Part shown: piece by piece, positions 24,448 to 32,532 of the stretch
Layout: each line of letters opens with the position of its first letter
Numbering within the stretch: position 1 is the first letter of the stretch
DNA from: CAYZXL01 sp964482435
Lineage (GTDB): Bacteria; Auribacterota; JABMQX01
Assembly: GCA_964482435.1 (NCBI GenBank)
Contig: CAYZXL010000009.1
Span: forward strand, 57,151-121,150
DNA: 64,000 nt
Reading direction: 5' to 3'
Translations under genes and position numbers: made by a program
Notes under the pieces: model-generated
Told to the model about the DNA's origin: nothing
What the model saw: the letters and a program-made list of their open reading frames with translations, nothing else
Database searches by the model: none

Positions 24448-25551
24448 TTATCCTTCCTTTCTCCTTCGGAGTATTACGAAGCCGATGGCTCCGACAACGA
24501 CGGAGGCGAGTGCGAACACCAGGAACCAGTGAGGGAATCCTGATGCTCTGAATACCGACCGGCCCGCGTTCCCCGCTCTGGCATGGGATTCTCGTCGAGG
24601 CAAGCCCGGCGAATTTTCTTCCGAGTCATCGAATCCAAGAAGAATCGAACGCAGCGGCTCAACATTGACCGGAGGAAGGTTTGCTGCGGCGCCATCCCAG
24701 TCCCAGTCGGTCAAGAGGTCAATACCGAGGTTGCCGTACATCAGGTCACAGGAACACTCGCCGTTCATCATGGCAACACACTCGACGAGGTTTCGGCGGG
24801 TGATGTGCTCTGCAACGAGAACGCCGAGAACCCTGGCACGTCCACAAATCCCGAAGACGAGGGATTGCCTGTCGTCGGGCGGCCGTGCCGCGCCGTCGAG
24901 GAGAAAGCGAACGAACCACTGCTCGTCGGGCGCCTTCGCCGGGAGACGCAAAAAGCCGACATCGAGGCCGTACTCCTTTTCTGCCCTCTCGAGAACCCAG
25001 CGAACGTCTTTCTCGGCTTTTTCGGTTTCCTTCGCGTCGTCTCCAGCGAGCAGAAGGAGTAACCCACCCTTCCCCTCAGACAACTGGCGGGCAATCTCCG
25101 TTCTGGCTGGCGATTGAATCATGGCTTTCGCCGCGGGCATATCGAGGCGGCCCCGAAACAGGAGCGTGCCGCGGGGGCTGAGAACGAGATGAAGAGGGAG
25201 TTTGTCGGACGCGCAGTCTTTCCAGAGCTTTTGCTCTTCTTCGGCGGCGGGATTATCGGCGAGCCTATCCACGTTCAGCGCCCGGAACGCCAGGTTGACG
25301 TGGCTGCCGAAGCCATCCGCGGCGTCGGAAAGAAACTCATTTACATGACCATCAGCCTCGGCCACATTCCCCCTGAAGAAGTAATAGACCCGGTAGTCTT
25401 CCCTTTCCCATCTCTGGAGGATGTATCGGTGAACGGGTACGTCGCAGGCTTTGAGGACGGGTGCTGGCGCGACCATGATCGCAAGCAGGAACAGCACCAC
25501 TGCGAGGTTGCGAGGCACCGTCGAGAGAACCGTTAACTTGTCAAGGCTCAT
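24448..25551 (-). CDS. Membrane-anchored CDVPV protein with Cys-rich motif, unknown function
   Basis: The start may be TTG 25566 or ATG 25551. A signal sequence ends near KACDVPVHRYILQRWEREDY; a Ser/Arg linker and one membrane segment (FLVFALASVVVGAIGFVIL) with a basic RRRK tail close the protein. The exported part has a possible thioredoxin-like region (VVYYFFRGN opening, LVLSPRGTLLFRGRL) and a distinctive NGECSCDLMYGNLGIDLL segment followed by DWDWDG. I recall proteins with a similar ACDVPVxRYAxxRW start from Planctomycetota, next to FtsX-like permeases, but cannot cite a function. The conserved Cys residues suggest redox or metal chemistry outside the membrane. Confidence 0.75.
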   Translation of the reverse strand: MSLDKLTVLSTVPRNLAVVLFLLAIMVAPAPVLKACDVPVHRYILQRWEREDYRVYYFFRGNVAEADGHVNEFLSDAADGFGSHVNLAFRALNVDRLADNPAAEEEQKLWKDCASDKLPLHLVLSPRGTLLFRGRLDMPAAKAMIQSPARTEIARQLSEGKGGLLLLLAGDDAKETEKAEKDVRWVLERAEKEYGLDVGFLRLPAKAPDEQWFVRFLLDGAARPPDDRQSLVFGICGRARVLGVLVAEHITRRNLVECVAMMNGECSCDLMYGNLGIDLLTDWDWDGAAANLPPVNVEPLRSILLGFDDSEENSPGLPRRESHARAGNAGRSVFRASGFPHWFLVFALASVVVGAIGFVILRRRKEG

Positions 25552-25720
25552 TCCACAAAGTCCCAAGATGTTGCAGGCCGAGGTTCAGACCCGCCGACAC
25601 GAGTTGGAGAGCAGTTCCATTGCCGAACGAGGCTTGCACGGGTGCTACCCCGGATGACAATAAGCGTCTCTCTCTGTCGCGATGTTCCCCGGCAGGCCCG
25701 AGAAATTTCTGCCGGTTTTG

Positions 25721-25750
25721 ATAGTACGACCGTCCGAAGGGAGGTTTCAA
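25721..25750 (-). promoter_or_regulatory. Possible promoter before the CDVPV gene
   Basis: On the minus strand TTGAAA (25750-25745, overlapping the stop of the upstream ATPase gene) is followed after 18 bases by TACTAT (25726-25721). It would start transcription about 160 bases before the CDVPV gene, in the 195-base gap that interrupts an otherwise tightly packed run. The -10 box is only four of six. Confidence 0.3.
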
Positions 25751-26418
25751 CGTTTTTCCTGGGTTGAGACGATGCGGCCGGCCTCGAGCTGGACGAGCTT
25801 CCGGGCGAGGTCATCCGCTGCCTTCTCGTGCGTGACAAGTAAGACTGTTCCCCCCGCCCTGTGGAACTCGGCGAGATGACGGAGTACCTGAGCGGCGTTA
25901 TCCGGGTCGAGATTGCCTGTCGGTTCGTCTGCGAGGATGATGCTTGGCTCGGTGAGCATCGCTCGCGCGACGGCTACCCGCTGGCGCTCCCCCGTGCTCA
26001 GTTCACCCGGAAAATGGTGCAGGCGGTCGGACATCTGGAGGCGGTTCAATAACTCAATCGCGTCTCTGCGCGCTCCTCGCCTGCGTCCCGGAACGGCCGC
26101 AACGAGGACGTTCTGGAGGGCGTCGAGGTACGGGAGGAGGTGAAACATCTGGAAGACGAAGCCGACGTTTTCGGCGCGAAATCTCGCGCGGTCACGACGG
26201 GGCATGGCATAGAGGTCATTGTCTTCTACGGTGATTTTGCCGGTCGTAGGTGTGACGAGCCCGCCGATGGTCAGAAGGAGCGTTGACTTGCCACTGCCGC
26301 TCGGGCCTCGGACTACGACGAAGTCCCCGCGTTCTACTGAGAGGTTGATGTCGTCGAGGGCGCGAACCAGTCCATCGGAGCCGGGGTAAACCTTGCTGAC
26401 GTTTTCCAGATGAATCAT
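25747..26418 (-). CDS. LolD/MacB-type ABC transporter ATP-binding protein
   Basis: Starting at the ATG of MIHLENVSKVYPG (26418), the 223-residue ATPase has Walker A GPSGSGKSTLL, the Q-loop FVFQMFHLLPYL, signature LSTGERQRVAVARAML (LSGGE normally; G replaced by T) and Walker B IILADEPTGNLD. This matches type VII exporters (LolD, MacB, FtsE), which drive lipoprotein release or substrate extrusion at the envelope. It lies four bases after its permease gene. Confidence 0.9.
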   Translation of the reverse strand: MIHLENVSKVYPGSDGLVRALDDINLSVERGDFVVVRGPSGSGKSTLLLTIGGLVTPTTGKITVEDNDLYAMPRRDRARFRAENVGFVFQMFHLLPYLDALQNVLVAAVPGRRRGARRDAIELLNRLQMSDRLHHFPGELSTGERQRVAVARAMLTEPSIILADEPTGNLDPDNAAQVLRHLAEFHRAGGTVLLVTHEKAADDLARKLVQLEAGRIVSTQEKR

Positions 26419-26422
26419 GTTT

Positions 26423-27562
26423 TCACTCTTCTCGAAGAATGACTGCCGGGTCCTGTGTGACGGCGACGATGGCAGGGAGGTAGCTGGCGACGGCGCATAA
26501 CGCGGGCGAGAAAACGACCGACCACCACAACAGGGCAAATGCGGGGCTGATCTTCGCTCCGGTCAGCCGGAACATCTCCGGCCCGAACCATAGGGCCAGC
26601 GCTGTGCCCAGGGCGAAGCCAGCGACCGCACCGATCAGTCCCTGAATCACAGCCCTGCCGAGGAAGAGCGCAGCAATCCGCCCGGACCCGAAGCCCAAAG
26701 CTCGTAGAATGCCGATTTCCTGAGTGCGTTCGCGGACATTGTTGAGAGACAGGAAACCCACCCACACCGCGCAGACCAGGAAAACCGCCGGAATCAGGAA
26801 CGCCGCATACTTCTCAATCATGTCTCTGGTCTCGGCTCTCGCCACGGCGATGGAGCGGAACTCCGTCACATTTGTATCCGGCAGCGCTTCCGCTATGCTT
26901 TTGCGGATGGTGGCGAGGCGCGCCCCCTCGCAGCGACACCCCAATGCTTCGATGGCGTTGATCCTCCCCGGCTTGGCGAGGAGCTCCTGCACGTCGTGCA
27001 GATGGCCGTAGATGCGGATGTCGTCCTTGCTGCCCGACTCCTGTAAACACCGCTCAATGAGAAAATCTTTTCCGAGGATGTTTATCGCGTCGCCCTCCTT
27101 CAGTTTCAGGCTTCGGACGAGTTCAAAGCCGACATAAACCTTGCTCTGGGGAATGCTGAATCCCATGGGCCGCTTGTCCTCCTTGTCCCGCATGGGGACC
27201 TCCGGCAAGACGCCGGTCAGGAGGACCTGTCGGTCGCGCCACGTGATTTTTTTCTGAAGGGTGGCGACGATGTGGCGGACCATGACGCTCTTAGACCTTG
27301 CCAGCTTATAGACGTAAGCATCCGGCATTTCTCCTCTGGCGAAGTCCTCGCTCCAGAAATCCAGCATATCGGTGTTCTCCGGGAGAATGAGGATGTTGAA
27401 GCCCATATCGCGCATGAGGCGTGTGGTCTCTCGCTGAGAGGCCTGGCTCGTGGTCAGGACCGCCACGAAGAGAGCTACTGCGGCGACAACAGAGGCAAGC
27501 CCCAATATGAAATTCAGTTTTCTATACCGGATTTCTCTGAGGAGCATGAGGACGATATTCAT
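26423..27562 (-). CDS. FtsX/MacB-like ABC transporter permease
   Basis: The 379-residue protein has one N-terminal membrane helix (LNFILGLASVVAAVALFVAVL), a periplasmic region of about 220 residues and three C-terminal helices including the conserved NNVRERTQEIGILRALGFGSGRIAALFLGRA segment. This is the MacB/LolC permease fold. Together with the LolD-like ATPase it should form a homodimeric mechanotransmission transporter. It is the first gene of the seven-gene minus-strand run leading into the importer genes. Confidence 0.88.
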   Translation of the reverse strand: MNIVLMLLREIRYRKLNFILGLASVVAAVALFVAVLTTSQASQRETTRLMRDMGFNILILPENTDMLDFWSEDFARGEMPDAYVYKLARSKSVMVRHIVATLQKKITWRDRQVLLTGVLPEVPMRDKEDKRPMGFSIPQSKVYVGFELVRSLKLKEGDAINILGKDFLIERCLQESGSKDDIRIYGHLHDVQELLAKPGRINAIEALGCRCEGARLATIRKSIAEALPDTNVTEFRSIAVARAETRDMIEKYAAFLIPAVFLVCAVWVGFLSLNNVRERTQEIGILRALGFGSGRIAALFLGRAVIQGLIGAVAGFALGTALALWFGPEMFRLTGAKISPAFALLWWSVVFSPALCAVASYLPAIVAVTQDPAVILREE

Positions 27563-28193
27563 GACTCTCGTCTTTGCGTGCTGCTGATTGGCTTGCGAAA
27601 GCGTCCCCGCAACGGGCAGAAGCTCAATTATCTTTTCCCGGGGTCGCGACCGAATCCGAGCACCGGGCCAGGGGGCCCGAGGACTTCCGCAGGCCGTGCC
27701 GCAGGGGCGAGGCGATTGGCTCTATAATCCTACGTCTTTCGATTCAGCGGCTGGCGGCGGACTTACGACGGATAATACCATAGGTTGGGTGTCATTGGTG
27801 GTTTTTTTGAATTGGGCCGCCAGTTGTAACAGACGGGCAGATCAGACAATTGCCCTGGACTTGAAGACCCGACCCCCTGTCATCGGCAAAGCCATGACGA
27901 AAGCCGAGCCTCCCGCTATCATCTTCGGGAGGCCCGGTATGTCCCTACGATCCCTGGACACGGCGTCAAGAGGAGCAGAAAGGCGAAACGGTGTTCGACC
28001 GATCCCCCGTGTTCCTTTTCTGCGCGGCTCCGTTGATGAGCCACCTCACCGACGCGCTCCGCTGGCCTCCTATGAGGAGGAGTCCTCGCCAGTGGCCCAA
28101 GGGAACAAACAAATCATCAGTTTTCCGCGAGGCGCTCTTCTGGATAGACTGTTCGCTGTGCATGTGGGCAGCGTCGCAGTCTCTCGGCAAGGA
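27563..28193. other. 631-base gap with two adjacent hairpins
   Basis: No convincing gene is seen between the RRM gene and the FtsX-like permease gene, both on the minus strand. Two hairpins stand side by side: GTCAT(C)GGC-AAA-GCCATGAC (27879-27898) and GCCTCCCG-CTATCATCTT-CGGGAGGC (27908-27933). On the minus strand the second is followed by TCGGCTTTCG, a poor U-tract, so it may be a weak terminator of the RRM transcript or part of a leader for the permease operon. Confidence 0.35.
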
Positions 28194-28499
28194 TCAATAA
28201 TCGTCTCCTCGCCGGCCGTAGCCGCCCCTTCCACCCCTGTCTCCGCCGCCGCGTTCCGGGCGAGGCCGAGCTTCGTCAACGCGGACAGTGCGGCCGCCGA
28301 TCTGCTTGCCGTTGACGCCGGCAACTGCCGCGCGAGACTCCTCCTTGGAGTTCATTTCGACGAATGCGAACCCCTTGGACTTGCCGGTGTACTTGTCGGT
28401 CACGACATTCACAGAGTCAACCGTGCCGAATTCAGCAAAAGCTTTTCGGATGTCGTCCTCCGAGACGTCGTAAGGCAGGTTGCCCACATAGAGCTTCAT
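28194..28499 (-). CDS. Single-RRM glycine-rich RNA-binding protein
   Basis: The 101-residue protein is one RNA-recognition motif: RNP2 KLYVGNLPYDVSED at the start and RNP1 KGFAFVEM, followed by a short Arg/Gly-rich tail (RGGGDRGGRGGYGRRG). Such proteins are common in cyanobacteria and many other bacteria, often induced by cold, and bind mRNA. The ATG at 28499 has a GGGAG site. A promoter at 28930-28958 predicts a leader of about 420 bases. Confidence 0.93.
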   Translation of the reverse strand: MKLYVGNLPYDVSEDDIRKAFAEFGTVDSVNVVTDKYTGKSKGFAFVEMNSKEESRAAVAGVNGKQIGGRTVRVDEARPRPERGGGDRGGRGGYGRRGDDY

Positions 28500-28922
28500 T
28501 AGTTGTCTCCCTTCATCGAGATGTGTTGTTTCGTCTATCGTCGAGCCGCACGGGTCAAGTCCGTCTTGGTCTCCGAATAGACATGGTTTTAATCTGGCAG
28601 TCTGCCAGAAGTTGCGCCGCAATTCCCTGGATTGTCACGCAAAGGCACTTGAAAAACAGGCCGCTGTGAAATCTTCTCGACCCGGATGCTTGGTTCCTTT
28701 GATGCTCATCGGAGGCTTCAACGAGCGTGGGTTCTCGCCCCCTTTGAAAGTGGGTAGAGCGCCCGGCTCAATAGCGTAACGGGATAAGTTGATCGAGGCA
28801 GGAAAGATGAGGGAAAGTCTCTTCCGCAACACAAGGAAGGCTTCGTAGCTCAGCTCCGCCGCCGATTCTTACCGGGTTGCCTATTTTGCAGCGTTCGAGC
28901 CTCAAAAACCCGATCGCCCGGC
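28500..28922 (-). other. Long untranslated leader of the RRM gene, unassigned RNA
   Basis: The stretch between the predicted start point and the RRM ATG contains no credible gene. It holds short GC-rich inverted segments around 28725-28775 (for instance CGAG-CGTGGGTT-CTCG). I recognise no known riboswitch, tmRNA, SRP RNA or RNase P signature. A long leader is usual for cold-inducible RNA-binding protein genes. Confidence 0.4.
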
Positions 28923-28929
28923 GAACCTT

Positions 28930-28958
28930 TTTATATTCTCACCTAATGCGTCCGCCAA
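28930..28958 (-). promoter_or_regulatory. Promoter for the RRM gene
   Basis: Reading the minus strand, TTGGCG (28958-28953) is followed after 17 bases by TATAAA (28935-28930). Spacing is ideal and the -10 box matches five of six bases. It points away from the XRE promoter on the other strand about 40 bases further right. Confidence 0.5.
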
Positions 28959-28997
28959 GTCAAGCGTCAATTTTCGATTTTTTTGTGCATTTTTAAC

Positions 28998-29027
28998 TTG
29001 ATTAAAGGATAGCGCTTGTTCTATGTT
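28998..29027 (+). promoter_or_regulatory. Promoter for the XRE-family regulator
   Basis: TTGATT (28998-29003) and TATGTT (29022-29027) are 18 bases apart in an A+T-rich island, 50 bases before the regulator ATG. It is divergent from the RRM promoter, so the regulator could control both. Confidence 0.4.
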
Positions 29028-29075
29028 AAGCATGGGGAGGTGACCGGGACAACTTGACAAAGGAGAAGCAGCACT

Positions 29076-29330
29076 ATGCAAAAGGTTGGCAAGTTCATCC
29101 TACGGCTCCTTAAGGAACAGGGAAAATCCCTGAGGTGGCTGGCGCGGGAGGCGGGAGTAAGCAACTCCTACCTGTCGCAACTGAGTCGCGGCCTCTTTGT
29201 GCCAACCCCCGAGATTCTCATCAAGTTGGCACCTCATCTGGGTGTCACCCCTCGAAAGCTGTTTGAGGAAGCAGGGTGGTTGGAGCCAGAGGGCGAGGAG
29301 TGCGACGAGGCCAAGAAGAAAAAGAAGTAG
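29076..29330 (+). CDS. Small XRE-family helix-turn-helix protein
   Basis: The 84-residue protein is a single Cro/C1-type HTH domain: SLRWLAREAGVSNSYLSQLSRG is the helix-turn-helix, PTPEILIKLAPHLGVTPRKLFEEAGWLE the rest of the domain, and a Lys-rich tail closes it. An AAAGGAG site lies ten bases before the ATG. Its target is unknown; the divergent RRM gene is the nearest candidate. The gene is isolated from operons on both sides. Confidence 0.9.
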   Translation: MQKVGKFILRLLKEQGKSLRWLAREAGVSNSYLSQLSRGLFVPTPEILIKLAPHLGVTPRKLFEEAGWLEPEGEECDEAKKKKK

Positions 29331-29764
29331 GCCTTTCATCTTCGCGACGGAGTCCAGGCGTGCCCCTGGATGGGGCTCAGCCCGGTCCACCGGGGGGTTC
29401 ATCCCTCGCGGTTGAGTAGAGAAGCGGGAGAATGGCGCGGGGCGCTTCCTGGAAGTGCCTCGCGCTTCTTCACGCGAGCGGCGAATTGTGACTTTCGAGC
29501 AGTCTTTCTCCCCGAACGCCCCTCGCCGGACTCAGAATCCTCCTCGCGCGAGTGATAAGGCGCGCCTCCGAATAATCCGGTTATCTCGTCAGGTTCTCTG
29601 CGTCTTGCCCGGTGGGCCTGGCGTGCCGCGTTCAGCGCGCCGGGAGAGTACTGCGTTCGGCGATTGCGCTCGGGAAAGAGAACTGACGCTCAGTTTTATG
29701 CGCAACGCCACGATTGTGTCGTCGGCTCGAAGAACCTCTCTCGCGTGCGACGGTTTCTCTGGAC
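29331..29764. other. 434-base gap without recognisable content
   Basis: Between the XRE gene and the terminator of the small basic protein gene I see no gene, RNA or clear repeat. Short open frames here have no ribosome-binding sites and no family resemblance. Confidence 0.5.
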
Positions 29765-29802
29765 AAAAAAGCTCCTCCGGGGAGGAGAACCGCCGGAGGA
29801 GC
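29765..29802 (-). terminator. Rho-independent terminator of the small basic protein gene
   Basis: On the minus strand a perfect ten-base stem GCTCCTCCGG/CCGGAGGAGC with a 12-base loop is followed directly by TTTTTT (plus-strand A-run at 29765-29770). It lies about 27 bases after the stop codon at 29829. Confidence 0.82.
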
Positions 29803-29828
29803 CGCAAGAAGTGAGTTGTGCGGGGGAA

Positions 29829-29960
29829 CTATTTTTTCCTGGGCTTCTTCTTGGCAGCGCCGCGGGCCATTTTCGCCCTCGAGATGTCGCCGTGCTTATC
29901 CACGAAGTACAGATACCCGGGCTCCTTCTTCACCCCCACTTTTTGTACCTTCTCGGCCAC
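29829..29960 (-). CDS. Small basic protein of 43 residues, unknown function
   Basis: The frame runs from GTG 29960 to TAG 29829. It starts six bases after GGGGGTGA, a good ribosome-binding site, and its protein is VAEKVQKVGVKKEPGYLYFV followed by a DKHGDISRAKMARG segment and a Lys/Arg-rich tail. It has its own promoter (30029-30057) and a strong terminator, so it is an independent transcription unit. The ordered central part (GYLYFVDKHGDISRAKM) does not look random. With 14 or so basic residues it may bind nucleic acid or the ribosome; that is inference. I have an impression of similar tiny proteins elsewhere but cannot name a family. Confidence 0.72.
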   Translation of the reverse strand: MAEKVQKVGVKKEPGYLYFVDKHGDISRAKMARGAAKKKPRKK

Positions 29961-30028
29961 CTGTTGTCACCCCCTTTCCCGGCTTGCGGTTTGGCACTGG
30001 ACAATTCTTAGAACAAAGCTTCGGTGTT

Positions 30029-30057
30029 TCTTAGCACTGTCGTCGAGCATTTGTCAA
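30029..30057 (-). promoter_or_regulatory. Promoter for the small basic protein gene
   Basis: On the minus strand a perfect TTGACA (30057-30052) is followed after 17 bases by CTAAGA (30034-30029). The -35 box and spacing are ideal, the -10 box weak. It lies about 70 bases before the GTG start at 29960. Confidence 0.5.
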
Positions 30058-30153
30058 GACTTGAAGCATAATTTTTTCGTCGGGGCAACGGGGAGCTGCT
30101 TTTGCCGACCTGCGTGAGCTTTCCGTTCCGGCCGAGTGGCGAGGACGATGAAG

Positions 30154-31113
30154 CTACCTCCTCTGGTTGATGAACCACTGAACCGTTCGCTCAATCCCCT
30201 CCTCTATTGGAACCGCGGGTTGATAACCGAGCAGATTCTTCGCCTTCTCGACGCTGGCATACGTTATTGGAACGTCTCCCATTTGGGGGGGGAGGAATCT
30301 GACTCTGGCTTTCTTCCCGAGGGAGGATTCGATTAAATGGACAAGTTCCAGGAGGGTTATTGTTCTTGACCCTCCGAGGTTGACTATCTCAAAGAGGCAG
30401 TCGCAATTTATGGACGCGATGAGGCCGTCAAGTATGTCGTCAATGTAGGTATAGTCACGTCGTGAACTCCCGTCGCCGAAGAGCGGCACTTCTTGGTCGG
30501 CGTGGATAAGACGGATAAAACTGTGGATGGCCATCTCCGGGCGCTGGCGAGGGCCATACACCGTGAAGAAGCGCAGGCAAATGGTCGGAATCCCGTACAG
30601 ATGATGAAAGGTATGGCAGAGAGCTTCGCCAGCGAGCTTTGTGGCTCCATAGGGAGAGGCTGTTCTGCCGACGGCGGCGTCCTCCGAGAAAGGAACCTTT
30701 TCGTTAAGGCCGTAAACCGAAGAAGACGAGCCGAAAACGAATTTCCCGGGCATCACGCGGCGGCATTCCTCGAACAGGTTAGTCGTGCCGATGACGTTGA
30801 CTTCGTTGTATAGCTGCGGATTCTCGACAGAGGGCCTGACTCCAGCCATTGCGGCGAGGTGAACGACGGTGTCAATCGCGTTTGACTTAAAGATGCGGGA
30901 GAGGAGGGAGGCGTCTCGAATGTCCCCCTCGATGAGCGTGAAATGGGGATGAGAAAGGAAGGAGCGAATGTTGGCCCTTTTAATGGCAGGGTCGTAGAAG
31001 GAGTTGAAATTGTCGAGGCACAGGACGCTCCTTCCGGACTTGAGGAGTCTCTCGACGAGGTGAGAACCGATGAACCCCGCTCCTCCGGTAACCAGGACAA
31101 CCCCGGGCTTCAT
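30154..31113 (-). CDS. NAD-dependent sugar-nucleotide epimerase (UDP-glucuronate 4-epimerase-like)
   Basis: The 319-residue extended short-chain dehydrogenase has the NAD motif GGAGFIGSH near residue 12, HLAAMAGVRPSVENP, the catalytic Ser-region GSSSSVYG and YGATK (YxxxK), and RFFTVYGPRQRPEMAIHSF. The AGVRPSVENP and VYGPRQRP words are typical of UDP-glucuronate or UDP-N-acetylglucosamine 4-epimerases used for surface polysaccharide. The ATG overlaps the stop of the upstream membrane protein gene. Confidence 0.9.
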   Translation of the reverse strand: MKPGVVLVTGGAGFIGSHLVERLLKSGRSVLCLDNFNSFYDPAIKRANIRSFLSHPHFTLIEGDIRDASLLSRIFKSNAIDTVVHLAAMAGVRPSVENPQLYNEVNVIGTTNLFEECRRVMPGKFVFGSSSSVYGLNEKVPFSEDAAVGRTASPYGATKLAGEALCHTFHHLYGIPTICLRFFTVYGPRQRPEMAIHSFIRLIHADQEVPLFGDGSSRRDYTYIDDILDGLIASINCDCLFEIVNLGGSRTITLLELVHLIESSLGKKARVRFLPPQMGDVPITYASVEKAKNLLGYQPAVPIEEGIERTVQWFINQRR

Positions 31114-32498
31114 GAGCTCCCCCCGGCTTCTTTCTTGATTTCTCGGCTGAGTCGGTCAATGAGGGCTTCCGCGCGTGCCACCGAGCTCTCGACGAGGAAT
31201 ACCGGGAGCGACCAGACCGATCCCTGCTGGAGGCGGGCGTCGCTCTTCTTTATCGTCCCCTCGTCTTTCTCGGATTTGACGTTGTAGGAGTCCTTTTCCT
31301 CGCCGAGGAATGTCAGGACGTTTCCTTCCGAGAAGGTGCGGACGACTTTGTTTTCTTTGAACATGCGTGCTCGTTTTGCCGTGACGTAAACATAATTGCC
31401 AGAGGAGGGAGGGAGCTGTCCCTCGGAATGATGCCACAGCCACAGCCCGGCCAGTGCAACAACGCCAAAAAGGATGATGCCGACTAACCAGCCCAATATC
31501 CCCGCCGGGACGGAAGTTGTGTGGACCTTAGCGGCGCCGATGACGTGGAGGACTGCAACATAAAGCAGCACCGCCACCCCGAGGACGGCCAGGACGACCG
31601 GCGAGAGGACGCCCTGGCGAACCAGGTAACCGAGGAAAGGAAGGAGTACGAGCAGCAGTAACGGTGTCAAGCCAAAGGCAACCACTTTGTGCGAAGCCAC
31701 CATATCGGACTTGGCGCCGACAAGTTTGAAGCCGACATGCATCAGGAGAGTGAGCAGGTGGGCGAGGACTGCTCCAACGATAGCCGCTGCTAAACTGACC
31801 AGCACAACCCCAAAAACCACAACCGCCCAGATGAGAACCTTCGCGCCCAAGCCCTGGTCGCTCGTCAGGATTCCCGATTCCAGGGTCGTGTTGTAGGCGA
31901 TAGCCCGCGCAGTCCTGGCATTGAACGCAACCAGAGTAGCTACACAGCCTATCATCAGGAGGGACAAGAGGGCCAGAAGGAAGGTGTTGGCCTTCTTCGC
32001 CTCCCCTGCGACGCGAATTGCCGAAAAGAAGCGAGCGGGGGAAGTCACGACGCGAGCGAGAATGGTGCCAAATCTTCCCTTTTCAGGGTCCCAGAAAGGC
32101 CGTGAGAGCCTGACCTCGAGTTCCTTTTCCTGTCTCTTCGCCTGGGCATCTCTTTCAGCGACAAACCTTCTGACTTTTCCGATGAGTTCTTCGACCTGGC
32201 GTCCCCTTTCCTTTCGTCTGCGGACCTGGAAGTCGGATTGGGTTTTCAACTGGTGAAGGGAAACAGCTTCGTTGATGACGGAGCTCACCTCATCAACCAG
32301 GGCAAATCGCCCCTCTTCAAATTCGGCTATGGCGGCGAGGTTCTGCATGATTGAACCTTGCAAAGAAAGGAATTCGTCTTCGCTGGCGGGGCTGATGTCC
32401 TCGAACTGCTCCTCGTTGAGATAGAGGTTGAATAAGCGCTCCCAGAGAGAGGCGAACTGCTCGATCCTGGCGAGCTGCTCTTGCTTTGACCATTTCAT
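31110..32498 (-). CDS. Multi-pass membrane protein with coiled-coil N terminus, Yip1-like core and SH3-like C terminus
   Basis: The first 150 residues are charged helical sequence. A phrase RPFWDPEKGRFGTILARVVTSPARFFSAIR is followed by five or six membrane segments (residues about 175-370), as in Yip1-domain proteins. The C-terminal 80 residues (YVYVTAKRARMFKENKVVRTFSEGNVLTFL, then WxLP) look like a bacterial SH3 domain, which usually binds peptidoglycan or peptides. No function is known to me. It sits in a minus-strand run from the CPBP gene to the epimerase gene. Confidence 0.65.
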   Translation of the reverse strand: MKWSKQEQLARIEQFASLWERLFNLYLNEEQFEDISPASEDEFLSLQGSIMQNLAAIAEFEEGRFALVDEVSSVINEAVSLHQLKTQSDFQVRRRKERGRQVEELIGKVRRFVAERDAQAKRQEKELEVRLSRPFWDPEKGRFGTILARVVTSPARFFSAIRVAGEAKKANTFLLALLSLLMIGCVATLVAFNARTARAIAYNTTLESGILTSDQGLGAKVLIWAVVVFGVVLVSLAAAIVGAVLAHLLTLLMHVGFKLVGAKSDMVASHKVVAFGLTPLLLLVLLPFLGYLVRQGVLSPVVLAVLGVAVLLYVAVLHVIGAAKVHTTSVPAGILGWLVGIILFGVVALAGLWLWHHSEGQLPPSSGNYVYVTAKRARMFKENKVVRTFSEGNVLTFLGEEKDSYNVKSEKDEGTIKKSDARLQQGSVWSLPVFLVESSVARAEALIDRLSREIKKEAGGSS

Positions 32499-32532
32499 AA
32501 TTCAGGCTTCCTCGATTGATAGAGATTGGATG

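Noticed and set aside
27850..27940. Possible c-di-GMP (GEMM-I) riboswitch because of GGCAAAGCC and GAAAGCC words
   Set aside because: The conserved order and the tetraloop receptor are not reproduced, and no plus-strand gene follows.
27588..28502. A 304-codon plus-strand frame between the permease and RRM genes
   Set aside because: It covers the gap and the antisense of the RRM gene; no family resemblance and no start site.
28635..28832. A 65-codon minus-strand frame with GGENPRSLKPPMSIKGTKHPG
   Set aside because: Looked partly ordered, but lies within the RRM leader, has no ribosome-binding site and more likely reflects structured RNA.
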